Shown: in pieces, positions 1 through 5,401 of the stretch
Layout of the letters: the number at the start of each line of letters is the position of its first letter
Numbering within the stretch: the stretch's first letter is position 1
Assembly (NCBI GenBank): GCA_017880715.1
Contig: JADGRT010000037.1
Coordinates: 1-12,852 of the forward strand
Length of the DNA: 12,852 nucleotides
From: Verrucomicrobiia bacterium
Lineage (GTDB): Bacteria > Verrucomicrobiota > Verrucomicrobiia > Limisphaerales > UBA1319
Direction: 5' to 3'
Notes under the pieces: model-generated
Database searches by the model: none
What the model was told of the DNA's origin: nothing
Seen by the model: the letters and a program-made list of their open reading frames with translations, nothing else
Program-made: the position numbers and the translations under genes

Positions 1-123
1 TGGAAGGAGGCGAAGCTCGAAACCGGCCTCCAAATCATGGTTCCGCTGTTCATCGCCAACGGCGAAATAATCCGCGTTGACACCGCCGAAAAGAAATACC
101 TGGGCAGGGAAACGTCCGCGTAA
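1..123 (+). CDS. efp: Elongation factor P, C-terminal 40 codons (5' end outside window)
   Basis: The frame opening at base 1 reads WKEAKLETGLQ, VPLFIANGEIIRVDT and then a short tail before TAA at 121-123. The run LETGL-x3-VPLFI-x-x-G-x-x-IRVDT is the signature of the C-terminal OB domain of EF-P. EF-P binds the ribosome between the P and E sites and relieves stalling at polyproline stretches. Only domain III is present, so the conserved modified residue of domain I cannot be checked. The stop codon is the first three bases of a 34-bp tandem repeat that follows directly, so a repeat has grown or inserted exactly at the gene end. The family call is secure. A YeiP-type paralogue cannot be fully excluded from the tail alone. 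Confidence 0.9.
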   Translation, partial: WKEAKLETGLQIMVPLFIANGEIIRVDTAEKKYLGRETSA

Positions 124-195
124 AAGGCCTTCGGCCTCACGCGGCGGGCCAGCGTAAAAGGCCTTCGGCCTCACGCGGCGGGCCAGCGTAAAAGG
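121..195. repeat. 34-bp tandem repeat, two full copies plus a 7-bp start of a third, each with a hairpin
   Basis: Bases 121-154 and 155-188 are identical 34-mers and 189-195 begins a third. Each copy holds the inverted repeat AGGCC-TTC-GGCCT, so each can form a stem-loop. The first copy supplies the efp stop codon. There is no T-tract, so a standard intrinsic terminator is not evident, although the hairpins could still protect or end the transcript. A 15-base core of this unit (gcctcacgcggcggg, at 134-148 and 168-182) recurs at 3696-3710, which marks it as part of a dispersed family. Confidence 0.85.
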
Positions 196-352
196 GCGAA
201 GGCTGAATGCTAAAGGCTAAAACGATATGAGTGAGCAACCGCAGGATTTGAAGCAGTAATCCATTTTCGCCGTTGCTCCCGTCTTCGTCCCGCCAAGCGC
301 GACTTCGACGCGACAAGTCAACACGACAAGCCGGTGCAACGAAAGGATTTCA
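196..352. other. Spacer with a 10-codon micro-ORF and a gctaaaggctaaa-type repeat tract
   Basis: This spacer between efp and the toxin-antitoxin locus carries no gene I can support. Bases about 197-222 contain a low-complexity aaggctgaa/gctaaaggctaaa tract that recurs around 10706-10729 and, inverted, at 10312-10332. A tiny frame at 227-259 (MSEQPQDLKQ, then TAA) has no visible ribosome binding site. It could be a chance ORF or the stub of a deleted gene. No tRNA or clear promoter was recognised. Confidence 0.5.
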
Positions 353-442
353 GCGGATGCGACTATTTCATCCGCCGGTGAAACGGGTGGATTGGCTGAA
401 ATTGGGACTTGCGTGATTTCACTAAAAGTGGTAGTTTCACCG
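353..442. promoter_or_regulatory. Dyad-rich candidate operator upstream of the AbiEi-like antitoxin gene
   Basis: Two inverted repeats lie immediately 5' of the antitoxin start. The first is GCGGATG (353-359) with CATCCGC (369-375). The second is CGGTGAAAC (376-384) with GTTTCACCG (434-442), nine perfect base pairs apart by 49 nt. CACT-aaa-AGTG lies between the arms of the second pair, and TTTCAC occurs twice in direct orientation. Characterised AbiEi antitoxins repress their own operon by binding paired inverted repeats in the promoter. The placement here fits that, but binding is an inference, and no convincing -35/-10 pair was identified. Confidence 0.4.
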
Positions 443-446
443 CGTG

Positions 447-1550
447 ATGAAAATGGCTGAAAAATTGAAAGTGTGTGATTTTGACCAACAATTCGAGCAA
501 TTGCTGCGCGAGCTGCTGGGGCGCGTGCCTTCCCTGAAACTGGTTTCGCTCAAGCGGGGAGTAAAGATTTCTCCCGGTTCGTCGGAGCGTGCAGACCATT
601 TGGCACAGGTGCGGGCGGGCAACCGGAAGTGGACGTTGCTGGTGGAGGAGAAGCGGCTCGGCCAGCCGCGCGAGGTGCGGTCGGCAGTCCTGCAACTGGA
701 GCATCAGCTCAAGCAATTGCCGGGAAATGCGCCGCGTTACGGGGTGTTGCTCGCGCCATTCATTTCGGAGGAGTCGGCCAAACTTTGCACGGAAGCGGGC
801 GTCGGTTACGCGGATCTGGCGGGCAATGCGCGGCTGGCATTCGGCCAGTTGTTTATTGAGACGCGCGCGGCGGGAAATCCTTTTCATGAGAAGCGGGAGG
901 TGCGGTCGTTGTTCGCGCCGCGCGCGACGCGGGTGTTGCGGGTGCTGCTGCAAGGGTCGTTGCGTCCGTGGCGAGTGACGGAACTGGCGGAATCGGCACG
1001 GGTGAGTCTCGGCTGGGTGAGCGCGGCGCGGCAGCAATTGCTGGCGCGCGAGTGGGCGGCGGAAGCGCCGGGCGGTCTGCTGGTGACCAAGCCGGGCGCG
1101 GTGCTGGATGCCTGGGCAAAGGCGGATGATTGGGAAAAGCGGACGAGCGTGCGTGAATACTCGCTGCTGTTGAGCGGCAGCCCGCTGCATCTGGCGGAGA
1201 AGCTGCAAAAGACTTTGAAAAAGGAACAGCCGGTGTTCACACAATGGTTCGCCGGTTCGTTGCGGCATCCCCACACGACGCCCACGGTGGTGACCGCCTA
1301 TGTGGAGAAGTTCCCCGATGAATCGGTCATTGAGGAAAAACTGCTGGCGCGGCGCGTATCTGCAAATGGCGGGTTGCGACTCGTGTTGCCCAAAGACGAA
1401 GGCGTGTTGAACCCGTCGCAAACAGTGCGTGGGTTCAAGCTGGTTTCAGATGTGCAAATATATCTCGATTTGATCCGGGCCGGATTACGCGGCGAAGAGC
1501 AGGCGGCAGAGTTGCGGAAGTGGCCGGACTTTGCAGGAGGGTGGGTATGA
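447..1550 (+). CDS. AbiEi-like type IV antitoxin / transcriptional regulator with nuclease-fold-like N-terminus
   Basis: This gene encodes about 367 residues and is predicted to be the antitoxin and autorepressor of a type IV (AbiE) toxin-antitoxin pair. The family is recognised from its layout and its partner, not from a close known homologue. Numbering is from a possible GTG at 444. Residues 60-140 run TLLVEEK, then QL, YGVLLAPFIS and GYADLAGNARL, a pattern seen in AbiEi-related proteins whose N-terminus resembles a PD-(D/E)xK fold; E68-x-K70 is the visible E-x-K. Residues 160-230 form a winged helix (VTELAESARVSLGWVSAARQQL, with a basic-hydrophobic wing LLVTKPGAV). Residues 235-360 are an alpha/beta C-terminal part ending in VSDVQIYLDLIRAG, typical of these antitoxins. 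GTG 444, ATG 447 and ATG 453 are all possible starts and none has a good ribosome binding site. The stop overlaps the toxin start as ATGA, indicating translational coupling. Confidence 0.68.
   Translation: MKMAEKLKVCDFDQQFEQLLRELLGRVPSLKLVSLKRGVKISPGSSERADHLAQVRAGNRKWTLLVEEKRLGQPREVRSAVLQLEHQLKQLPGNAPRYGVLLAPFISEESAKLCTEAGVGYADLAGNARLAFGQLFIETRAAGNPFHEKREVRSLFAPRATRVLRVLLQGSLRPWRVTELAESARVSLGWVSAARQQLLAREWAAEAPGGLLVTKPGAVLDAWAKADDWEKRTSVREYSLLLSGSPLHLAEKLQKTLKKEQPVFTQWFAGSLRHPHTTPTVVTAYVEKFPDESVIEEKLLARRVSANGGLRLVLPKDEGVLNPSQTVRGFKLVSDVQIYLDLIRAGLRGEEQAAELRKWPDFAGGWV
1535..1540 (+). promoter_or_regulatory. Strong Shine-Dalgarno AGGAGG that fixes the toxin gene start at ATG 1547
   Basis: AGGAGG lies six bases upstream of ATG 1547, inside the last codons of the antitoxin gene. 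The ATG shares its last two bases with the antitoxin TGA (ATGA). This makes 1547 the best start, in preference to GTG 1541 or the ATG at 1520 in the same frame. Confidence 0.8.
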
Positions 1551-2355
1551 GCAAGTTCGGAACGTTTGGAGGTTATCCCAAGGAAAGTCTGATGTCGGCG
1601 GAAGCCGCGCTGCTGACCGCGTGGCGTTCGCTGGAACGATACCACGATGACCTTGTGCTCGTGGGCGGACTGGCGGTGCATTACCTCACAAAGCGCGACG
1701 TGGCTGGCTTGCCGGGTGCGGTGACGATGGACGTGGATTTCGGGATCTCGCTGGCCGCATCGGGCGAACAGTATGGGACGATCAAAACAGATCTGGCGGG
1801 GCTGGATTTCAAGTCCGACGGCAACCGCTTGGTTCGCAAATTTGGCAACCTTAATCTCTATCTGGATTTTCTCACCGAAGATCCGCCTTCAGTGACGGGC
1901 ACTCGCACCGTGGACGATGTGGTTGCGAGTGTGTTTCCCGGAGTGAATCGGGCGCTGGCCTGCCGGCGAATTGTAGCAGTCAAAGGACATGACCTGTATG
2001 GGGCGGAGCAAGAATGCAAAGTCGCGGTGGCTGACATCGGCCCGCTGCTCGTGCTCAAGTTAATGCGTTTGGCGGACCAACGGGACGACGACTGCCCAAG
2101 GATGCTTACGACGTGTTACTCGCGGTCACGGGTTTCGTGGACGGACCAGAGGCGGCAGTCGCAGCGCTTCGTGCTGAAGCAAAGACTGCCAATACTGGCT
2201 ATGCGTTTGCGTTGACAACCCTGCAAAAAGACTTCTCCAATCCTGACCAAGACGGGCCAATCCGCGCAGCGGAGTTCCATCACGGCAACGCCAGCGACCG
2301 CGACCGTATCCGGCAAGATGTCGTGACGCTGGGAAGGATTCTGCTCGGAAGCTAA
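1547..2355 (+). pseudogene. AbiEii-like nucleotidyltransferase toxin, frame broken by a -1 shift near 2060-2098
   Basis: The first frame reads MSKFGTFGGY and includes the nucleotidyltransferase core: VLVGGLAVHYL (GG motif, residues 40-41), TMDVDF (D62-x-D64, metal-binding) and LYLDFLTE (D107, third acidic residue). AbiEii-type toxins are pol-beta-fold nucleotidyltransferases that arrest growth when unrestrained. The conserved LLVLKL near residue 170 should lead into the KDAYD motif. In this frame it runs instead into an aberrant tail ending at TGA 2213-2215. The expected LPKDAYDVLLAVTGFVDG appears in the other frame and continues to TAA 2353-2355. A one-base loss in the tract around gacgacgac (2084-2092) or slightly upstream would explain it. 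The break removes the fourth conserved motif, so the product is probably inactive unless this is a sequencing error or programmed shift. The antitoxin upstream is intact. Confidence 0.72.
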
Positions 2356-2359
2356 CCCC

Positions 2360-2437
2360 ATGCCCCACGCCTACACCGAAGACCTCGAAGCCGCCCTGGA
2401 ACAATTCTCCACCATCACCGAGGATTTGAAGAAATGA
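2360..2437 (+). pseudogene. 25-codon frame starting like a type I restriction HsdR subunit; probable remnant
   Basis: ATG 2360, five bases after the toxin stop, opens MPHAYTEDLEAALEQF and ends with TGA at 2435-2437. The opening PHAYTED matches the start of many HsdR subunits (AYTEDQLVEQPA). The rest does not match, and its last 12 codons lie in a direct repeat shared with 3741-3800. The simplest reading is the 5' stub of a restriction gene joined to repeat DNA by deletion, but a short chance ORF is also possible. No function is claimed. Confidence 0.3.
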
Positions 2438-2460
2438 ACACGCGCCTGCAAGCCCAGACC
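2401..2460. repeat. Left copy of a ~60-bp diverged direct repeat flanking the O-methyltransferase gene
   Basis: Aligned without gaps to 3741-3800, this copy matches at 38 of the first 40 bases and about 13 of the next 20 (hand count, 51/60). Both copies share acaattctccaccatcaccg at their left end. The copies are in the same orientation, 1340 bp apart, and bracket the minus-strand methyltransferase gene, starting 17 bp beyond its stop on this side. Confidence 0.85.
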
Positions 2461-2477
2461 GTCGCCGGACATTCGCA

Positions 2478-3587
2478 TCACTTGAAACCAATCACCATGG
2501 AGTCCGGTCCGCAGAGCGGCACGACGCGCGTTTCCTTGAAAGCGGCTTCATGCATCCAGCCGCGGCAATCCGCGCCGGTGTAATCAAAACCGCCCCGGGT
2601 CTCGATCAGCATGTTCAAACTCATCAGCAGCCCGAAGGCATTTCGCCGACGGTCGTCATCAATGATCGCATCGTAAACGATGAGCGCGCCGCCCGGTGGC
2701 AGCGCCGCATACGCCTTGGCGATGAGCTGTCGTTTCTGCTCCAGGTCCCAATCATGCAGGATGTGGCCCATGATGATGACCTCGGCGCCGGGCAGCGGGT
2801 CGTCGAAAAAGTTGCCCGGTTGAAAGCGCAATCTTTGGGCCAGACCAAAGGATTGGACATACTCGTCAAAGATGGGGCCCACCACGGGCAGGTCGAATTC
2901 GCCGCCGGTCAGGTGCGGATGAGCCAGCGCCAGTTGGACGGCCACGCATCCCTGGGCGCCGCCCACGTCAATGAAGCTCTTGAATTTGTCCCAGGAAAAT
3001 TGCTGCGCCAGCGACCGGGCCGCGCCCATGCTGATGCCGGTCATGGCGCACAGAAATTGTTTGAGCCGGGCAGGATCCGAATAAAGCTCGGCAAAGACGT
3101 CCCTGGCCTGTTTGACCTCGTTTTGCGGTTCGCCCGACTTCAGGGCCGTGGTCAGGTCGCCCCAAAACGGATAGAGCCGTGCGTTGGCCATCTCCAGGAG
3201 GCCGCCGATGTAGCCGGGTTGGGCGCGGTTCAGGAAAAAATCGCCCTCGGGTGTGTTGCAGTAGTGCCCATCCTTGCGCTGCAGCATTCCCAGCGCGACA
3301 AGCGCGTCGAAGAAATCACTGGCACCGCGCCGGTGCAGATTCAGCCGGGTGCACAGCGATTCGGCGTCCAGCGGCCACTTGCCCAGTTCCGTGAAGACAC
3401 CGAGTTCAACGGCGCTGAGCAGGGTTTTCGAGCCCCAGAAACCGAGGCCGAGTTGCAGGATTTTATCCGGCGTGATTTCGTCCGGCGTGTCACTGGATAA
3501 AGGGCCGCGGTTGAGATTGGGAGCGGCGAATTCAGCAGGCTTCCCGACGCGCGGGCCAACGGTGGATTGATTTGTGAACATGGCCAT
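2478..3587 (-). CDS. Family-2 O-methyltransferase (acetylserotonin/hydroxyneurosporene O-methyltransferase-like)
   Basis: This SAM-dependent methyltransferase is predicted to methylate a hydroxyl on a small molecule, probably aromatic or polyketide-like; the substrate cannot be read from the sequence. Numbering is from the TTG at 3599. Residues 45-135 form the N-terminal winged-helix dimerisation domain (LGFWGSKTLLSAVELGVF). Residues 205-373 form the Rossmann domain: FIDVGGAQG (SAM motif I, 211-217), FDLP (235-238), GHILHDW (278-284, with the His that acts as catalytic base in this family) and PPGGALIVYD. All core motifs are intact and the length is normal. ATG 3587 or ATG 3581 are better starts than TTG 3599; no Shine-Dalgarno sequence is visible. 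The gene stands alone, opposite in direction to its neighbours, and is bracketed by direct repeats, which suggests arrival as a cassette. Confidence 0.85.
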   Translation of the reverse strand: MAMFTNQSTVGPRVGKPAEFAAPNLNRGPLSSDTPDEITPDKILQLGLGFWGSKTLLSAVELGVFTELGKWPLDAESLCTRLNLHRRGASDFFDALVALGMLQRKDGHYCNTPEGDFFLNRAQPGYIGGLLEMANARLYPFWGDLTTALKSGEPQNEVKQARDVFAELYSDPARLKQFLCAMTGISMGAARSLAQQFSWDKFKSFIDVGGAQGCVAVQLALAHPHLTGGEFDLPVVGPIFDEYVQSFGLAQRLRFQPGNFFDDPLPGAEVIIMGHILHDWDLEQKRQLIAKAYAALPPGGALIVYDAIIDDDRRRNAFGLLMSLNMLIETRGGFDYTGADCRGWMHEAAFKETRVVPLCGPDSMVIGFK

Positions 3588-3599
3588 AAGTAAATACAA

Positions 3600-3740
3600 C
3601 AGTATAAAGAAGTCAAGCTGCTTTCTTAAACCGCCCGAAAGGTCCGAAGGCGCGAAGGCATCCCCAAAATGAGTTGCAGCTCACGAAAAGGGGTCGCCTC
3701 ACGCGGCGGGGATCCGCCGCCGAACACGCGCCGCCTTGTA
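3600..3740. other. Repeat-containing spacer upstream of the O-methyltransferase gene
   Basis: No gene is supported here. Bases 3696-3710 repeat the 15-mer gcctcacgcggcggg found in the tandem unit after efp. Bases 3703-3720 form a dyad, GCGGCGG-GGAT-CCGCCGC, with seven perfect pairs. The methyltransferase promoter should lie near 3590-3640 on the minus strand. It reads TTGACT and then TATACT, too closely spaced to be a standard pair, so I do not call it. Confidence 0.5.
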
Positions 3741-3800
3741 ACAATTCTCCACCATCACCGGGGATTTGAAGAAATGGACATGCGTCTGCAACCAAGAACC
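3741..3800. repeat. Right copy of the ~60-bp direct repeat flanking the O-methyltransferase gene
   Basis: This is the partner of 2401-2460, in the same orientation. The A-to-G change at 3777 turns the TGA of the left copy into TGG, so the reading frame that ends in the left copy stays open here. It has no start or homology that makes it a gene. Confidence 0.85.
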
Positions 3801-3948
3801 GGTTGGAAGGTGGAAACAGCAAAGGCTCCCACCGTCGCTAAAGCTATGGTGGGCAAGAAAGGCTTCCACCGTCGCCGAGGCTTCCAACTTCGCTAAAGCT
3901 TCGATGGACGAGATGGTGGATAGGGAGGGCCGAACGCTGAAAACAAAA
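3801..3948. repeat. Palindromic interspersed repeat tract with ccaccgtcgctaaagct motifs
   Basis: CCCACC (3828-3833) pairs with GGTGGG (3848-3853) around gtcgctaaagctat, with a nested GCT/AGC. A second, longer arm pair is TCCACC (3865-3870) with GGTGGA (915-920 of the same block, i.e. 3915-3920). The motif tcgctaaagct occurs twice (from 3835 and 3890), and ggctcccaccgtcg is echoed by ggcttccaccgtcg. A frame at 3766-3987 is open across it only because of repeat composition, so it is not called as a gene. I see a dispersed, hairpin-forming, non-coding repeat. Confidence 0.65.
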
Positions 3949-3977
3949 TTGTCTGCGAAAAAATCATCGGATAGCAT
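3949..3977 (+). promoter_or_regulatory. Weak candidate sigma-70 promoter for the first carbohydrate gene
   Basis: TTGTCT (3949-3954) and TAGCAT (3972-3977) are 17 bp apart, each matching four of six consensus bases. Transcription would start near 3984. That would make the first ATG (3984) leaderless and would favour translation from ATG 4044. This is a pattern match only. Confidence 0.25.
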
Positions 3978-3983
3978 CCGGTT

Positions 3984-5219
3984 ATGAAATCACCTGAATC
4001 AACCTTCGCGGCTCCTGACCCCAAACCTTTCAAAAGCCATCGCATGCACCCGATCCCTTCACGCGGTCCCAAGGTTTTGGGTTTGGGCGTTGCTTTGATG
4101 GGGTTGGCCTGTTTGGCCCTGGTTGCCAACAGCTTTGGGCAGGCGACCAACTCCGGCACGGCTCAAAACCAGCCGGCTGCCCGCAAGAGCCTGATCGATT
4201 ATTTTCTGCCCATGCCCATTCACGGTCCCCTGTCCAAGGATGCGTGGGGCGCCACAAACGTTCTGCCTCGCGATGCGCAGAACGGCTTGGAAGACGCCAC
4301 CGCCAAGCAGTGGTGTTACTGGGATGGCCAGATCATCAAGGCGCCGGATGGCAAGTATCACATGTTCGCCAGTCGCTGGAGCCAGACCAACGGCCACTGG
4401 GGATGGGGCGGCTCGATGGCCGTGCATGCGGTGAGCGACAACCTCATCGGGCCGTACGTGGACAAAGGTCTTTGCTGGCCTGAGAACCAGGGTGGAAAAG
4501 GCCACAATGTGACGGCGTTGGTCCTTCCCGACGGCCGCTATGCCGTGGTCGTCAGCGAGACCAGGCCCGGTGATGTTTTTGTTTCCAAGTCACTGGATGG
4601 ACCCTGGGAACAACTGGGCTCGATCCAGGTTGACGCCAACGGGTTCGACGCCAAGGACGGCAGAATGTCGAACGTGAGCATAATGGTTCGGCCGGATGGC
4701 AACTTCGAGATCGTGCCGCGGTCCGGCGCCATTTGGATCAGTACGAACGGCGTCCTGGGGCCTTACAAGATTCAGGGCCCCAGCATTTATCCGGGCTTCC
4801 CGGAGCTCCCAAAGGAAAACCTGGAAGATCCCGTGGTGTGGTACAGCGGCGGCCTCTATCATATCGTGGTGAACTGCTGGAGTGCCCGCAAGGCGTTTCA
4901 CCTGACATCTCCCGACGGCATCAAGAACTGGACGTACCGGGGCGTGGCCTACGATCCGACCGCCGACTTTGTGCGATATACGGATGGGACTTTGAATCAT
5001 TGGAACCTCATGGAACGTCCCGGCGTGGTCCTGGAAAATGGCCATGTGGCGTGGTTCACCTTTGCGGTCGTCGATGTTCCCAAATGGCAGGAAAAGGGCA
5101 ACGACAACCACGACAGTAAAATCCTCGTTGTTCCATTCGACGGTGCGGCCCTGGATCGCGACCTGCAAAACGCTCCCAAGACTACGCAACCGGCTGCTTC
5201 ACCCGCGCAGCGACAATAA
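3984..5219 (+). CDS. Secreted five-bladed beta-propeller glycoside hydrolase (GH43/GH117-like, clan undetermined)
   Basis: The 411-residue product has a hydrophobic stretch at residues 31-48 (VLGLGVALMGLACLALVA) after a basic segment and then NSFGQA, a plausible signal peptidase I site. From ATG 3984 the signal has a long 30-residue lead. From ATG 4044 (M21) it looks like a normal signal peptide, so 4044 may be the true start. The mature part has repeated propeller blades with xPDGKYH, LPDGRYAVV, RPDGNFEIV and YSGGLYHIV at blade edges. Candidate catalytic acids are D114 in YWDGQI, E281/D282 in LEDPVVW and E344 in MERPG. Proteins with this pattern are commonly annotated only as glycoside hydrolase family protein; activity is unproven. 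It lies 182 bp upstream of the GH5-GH43 fusion and probably works with it outside the cytoplasm. Confidence 0.75.
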   Translation: MKSPESTFAAPDPKPFKSHRMHPIPSRGPKVLGLGVALMGLACLALVANSFGQATNSGTAQNQPAARKSLIDYFLPMPIHGPLSKDAWGATNVLPRDAQNGLEDATAKQWCYWDGQIIKAPDGKYHMFASRWSQTNGHWGWGGSMAVHAVSDNLIGPYVDKGLCWPENQGGKGHNVTALVLPDGRYAVVVSETRPGDVFVSKSLDGPWEQLGSIQVDANGFDAKDGRMSNVSIMVRPDGNFEIVPRSGAIWISTNGVLGPYKIQGPSIYPGFPELPKENLEDPVVWYSGGLYHIVVNCWSARKAFHLTSPDGIKNWTYRGVAYDPTADFVRYTDGTLNHWNLMERPGVVLENGHVAWFTFAVVDVPKWQEKGNDNHDSKILVVPFDGAALDRDLQNAPKTTQPAASPAQRQ

Positions 5220-5401
5220 ACCGGCGGTCCCATGAAAAGCAACCTCTCACCGCCTACCGGTGGCGTGCATCTCAATTGGTCACCCGGCTGATGACAAAGA
5301 GCCGCGAACAAGATTCAATTCCGAGTAACGAGAATCTCTTCATCCACTGTCCATTTTCTTGGTGGAAGTCCACCCAACATTTGATATAAAGGAGACACAT
5401 A
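5220..5401 (+). promoter_or_regulatory. Leader of the GH5-GH43 gene: dyad at 5361-5374 and Shine-Dalgarno at 5388-5394
   Basis: GGTGGA-ag-TCCACC (5361-5374) is a tight six-pair dyad 27 bases before the start codon. It could be an operator half-site pair or a leader hairpin. AAAGGAG (5388-5394) sits seven bases before ATG 5402, one of the best ribosome binding sites in the window, and fixes that start. TATAAA overlaps it and is probably not a functional -10. No intrinsic terminator for the upstream gene is evident. Confidence 0.45.

Noticed and set aside
121..195. CRISPR array.
   Set aside because: The two 34-bp copies are directly adjacent with no spacers, and no cas genes are present.
227..259. 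Start of lysyl-tRNA synthetase (MSEQ...DLK) after efp.
   Set aside because: Only ten codons before a stop, no continuing lysS sequence in any frame after it, and no ribosome binding site.
363..1421. 352-codon minus-strand frame opposite the antitoxin.
   Set aside because: Composition is Gln/Arg/His-rich low complexity typical of an antisense frame; the plus strand has the coherent antitoxin and the ATGA coupling.
2550..3500. 316-codon plus-strand frame across the methyltransferase gene.
   Set aside because: The minus strand encodes all conserved methyltransferase motifs; the plus frame has no recognisable pattern and is a shadow of GC-rich coding DNA.
3766..3987. 73-codon plus-strand frame (WTCVCNQEPVGRW...).
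   Set aside because: It spans the direct repeat and the palindromic tract, so it is repeat DNA that happens to be open.
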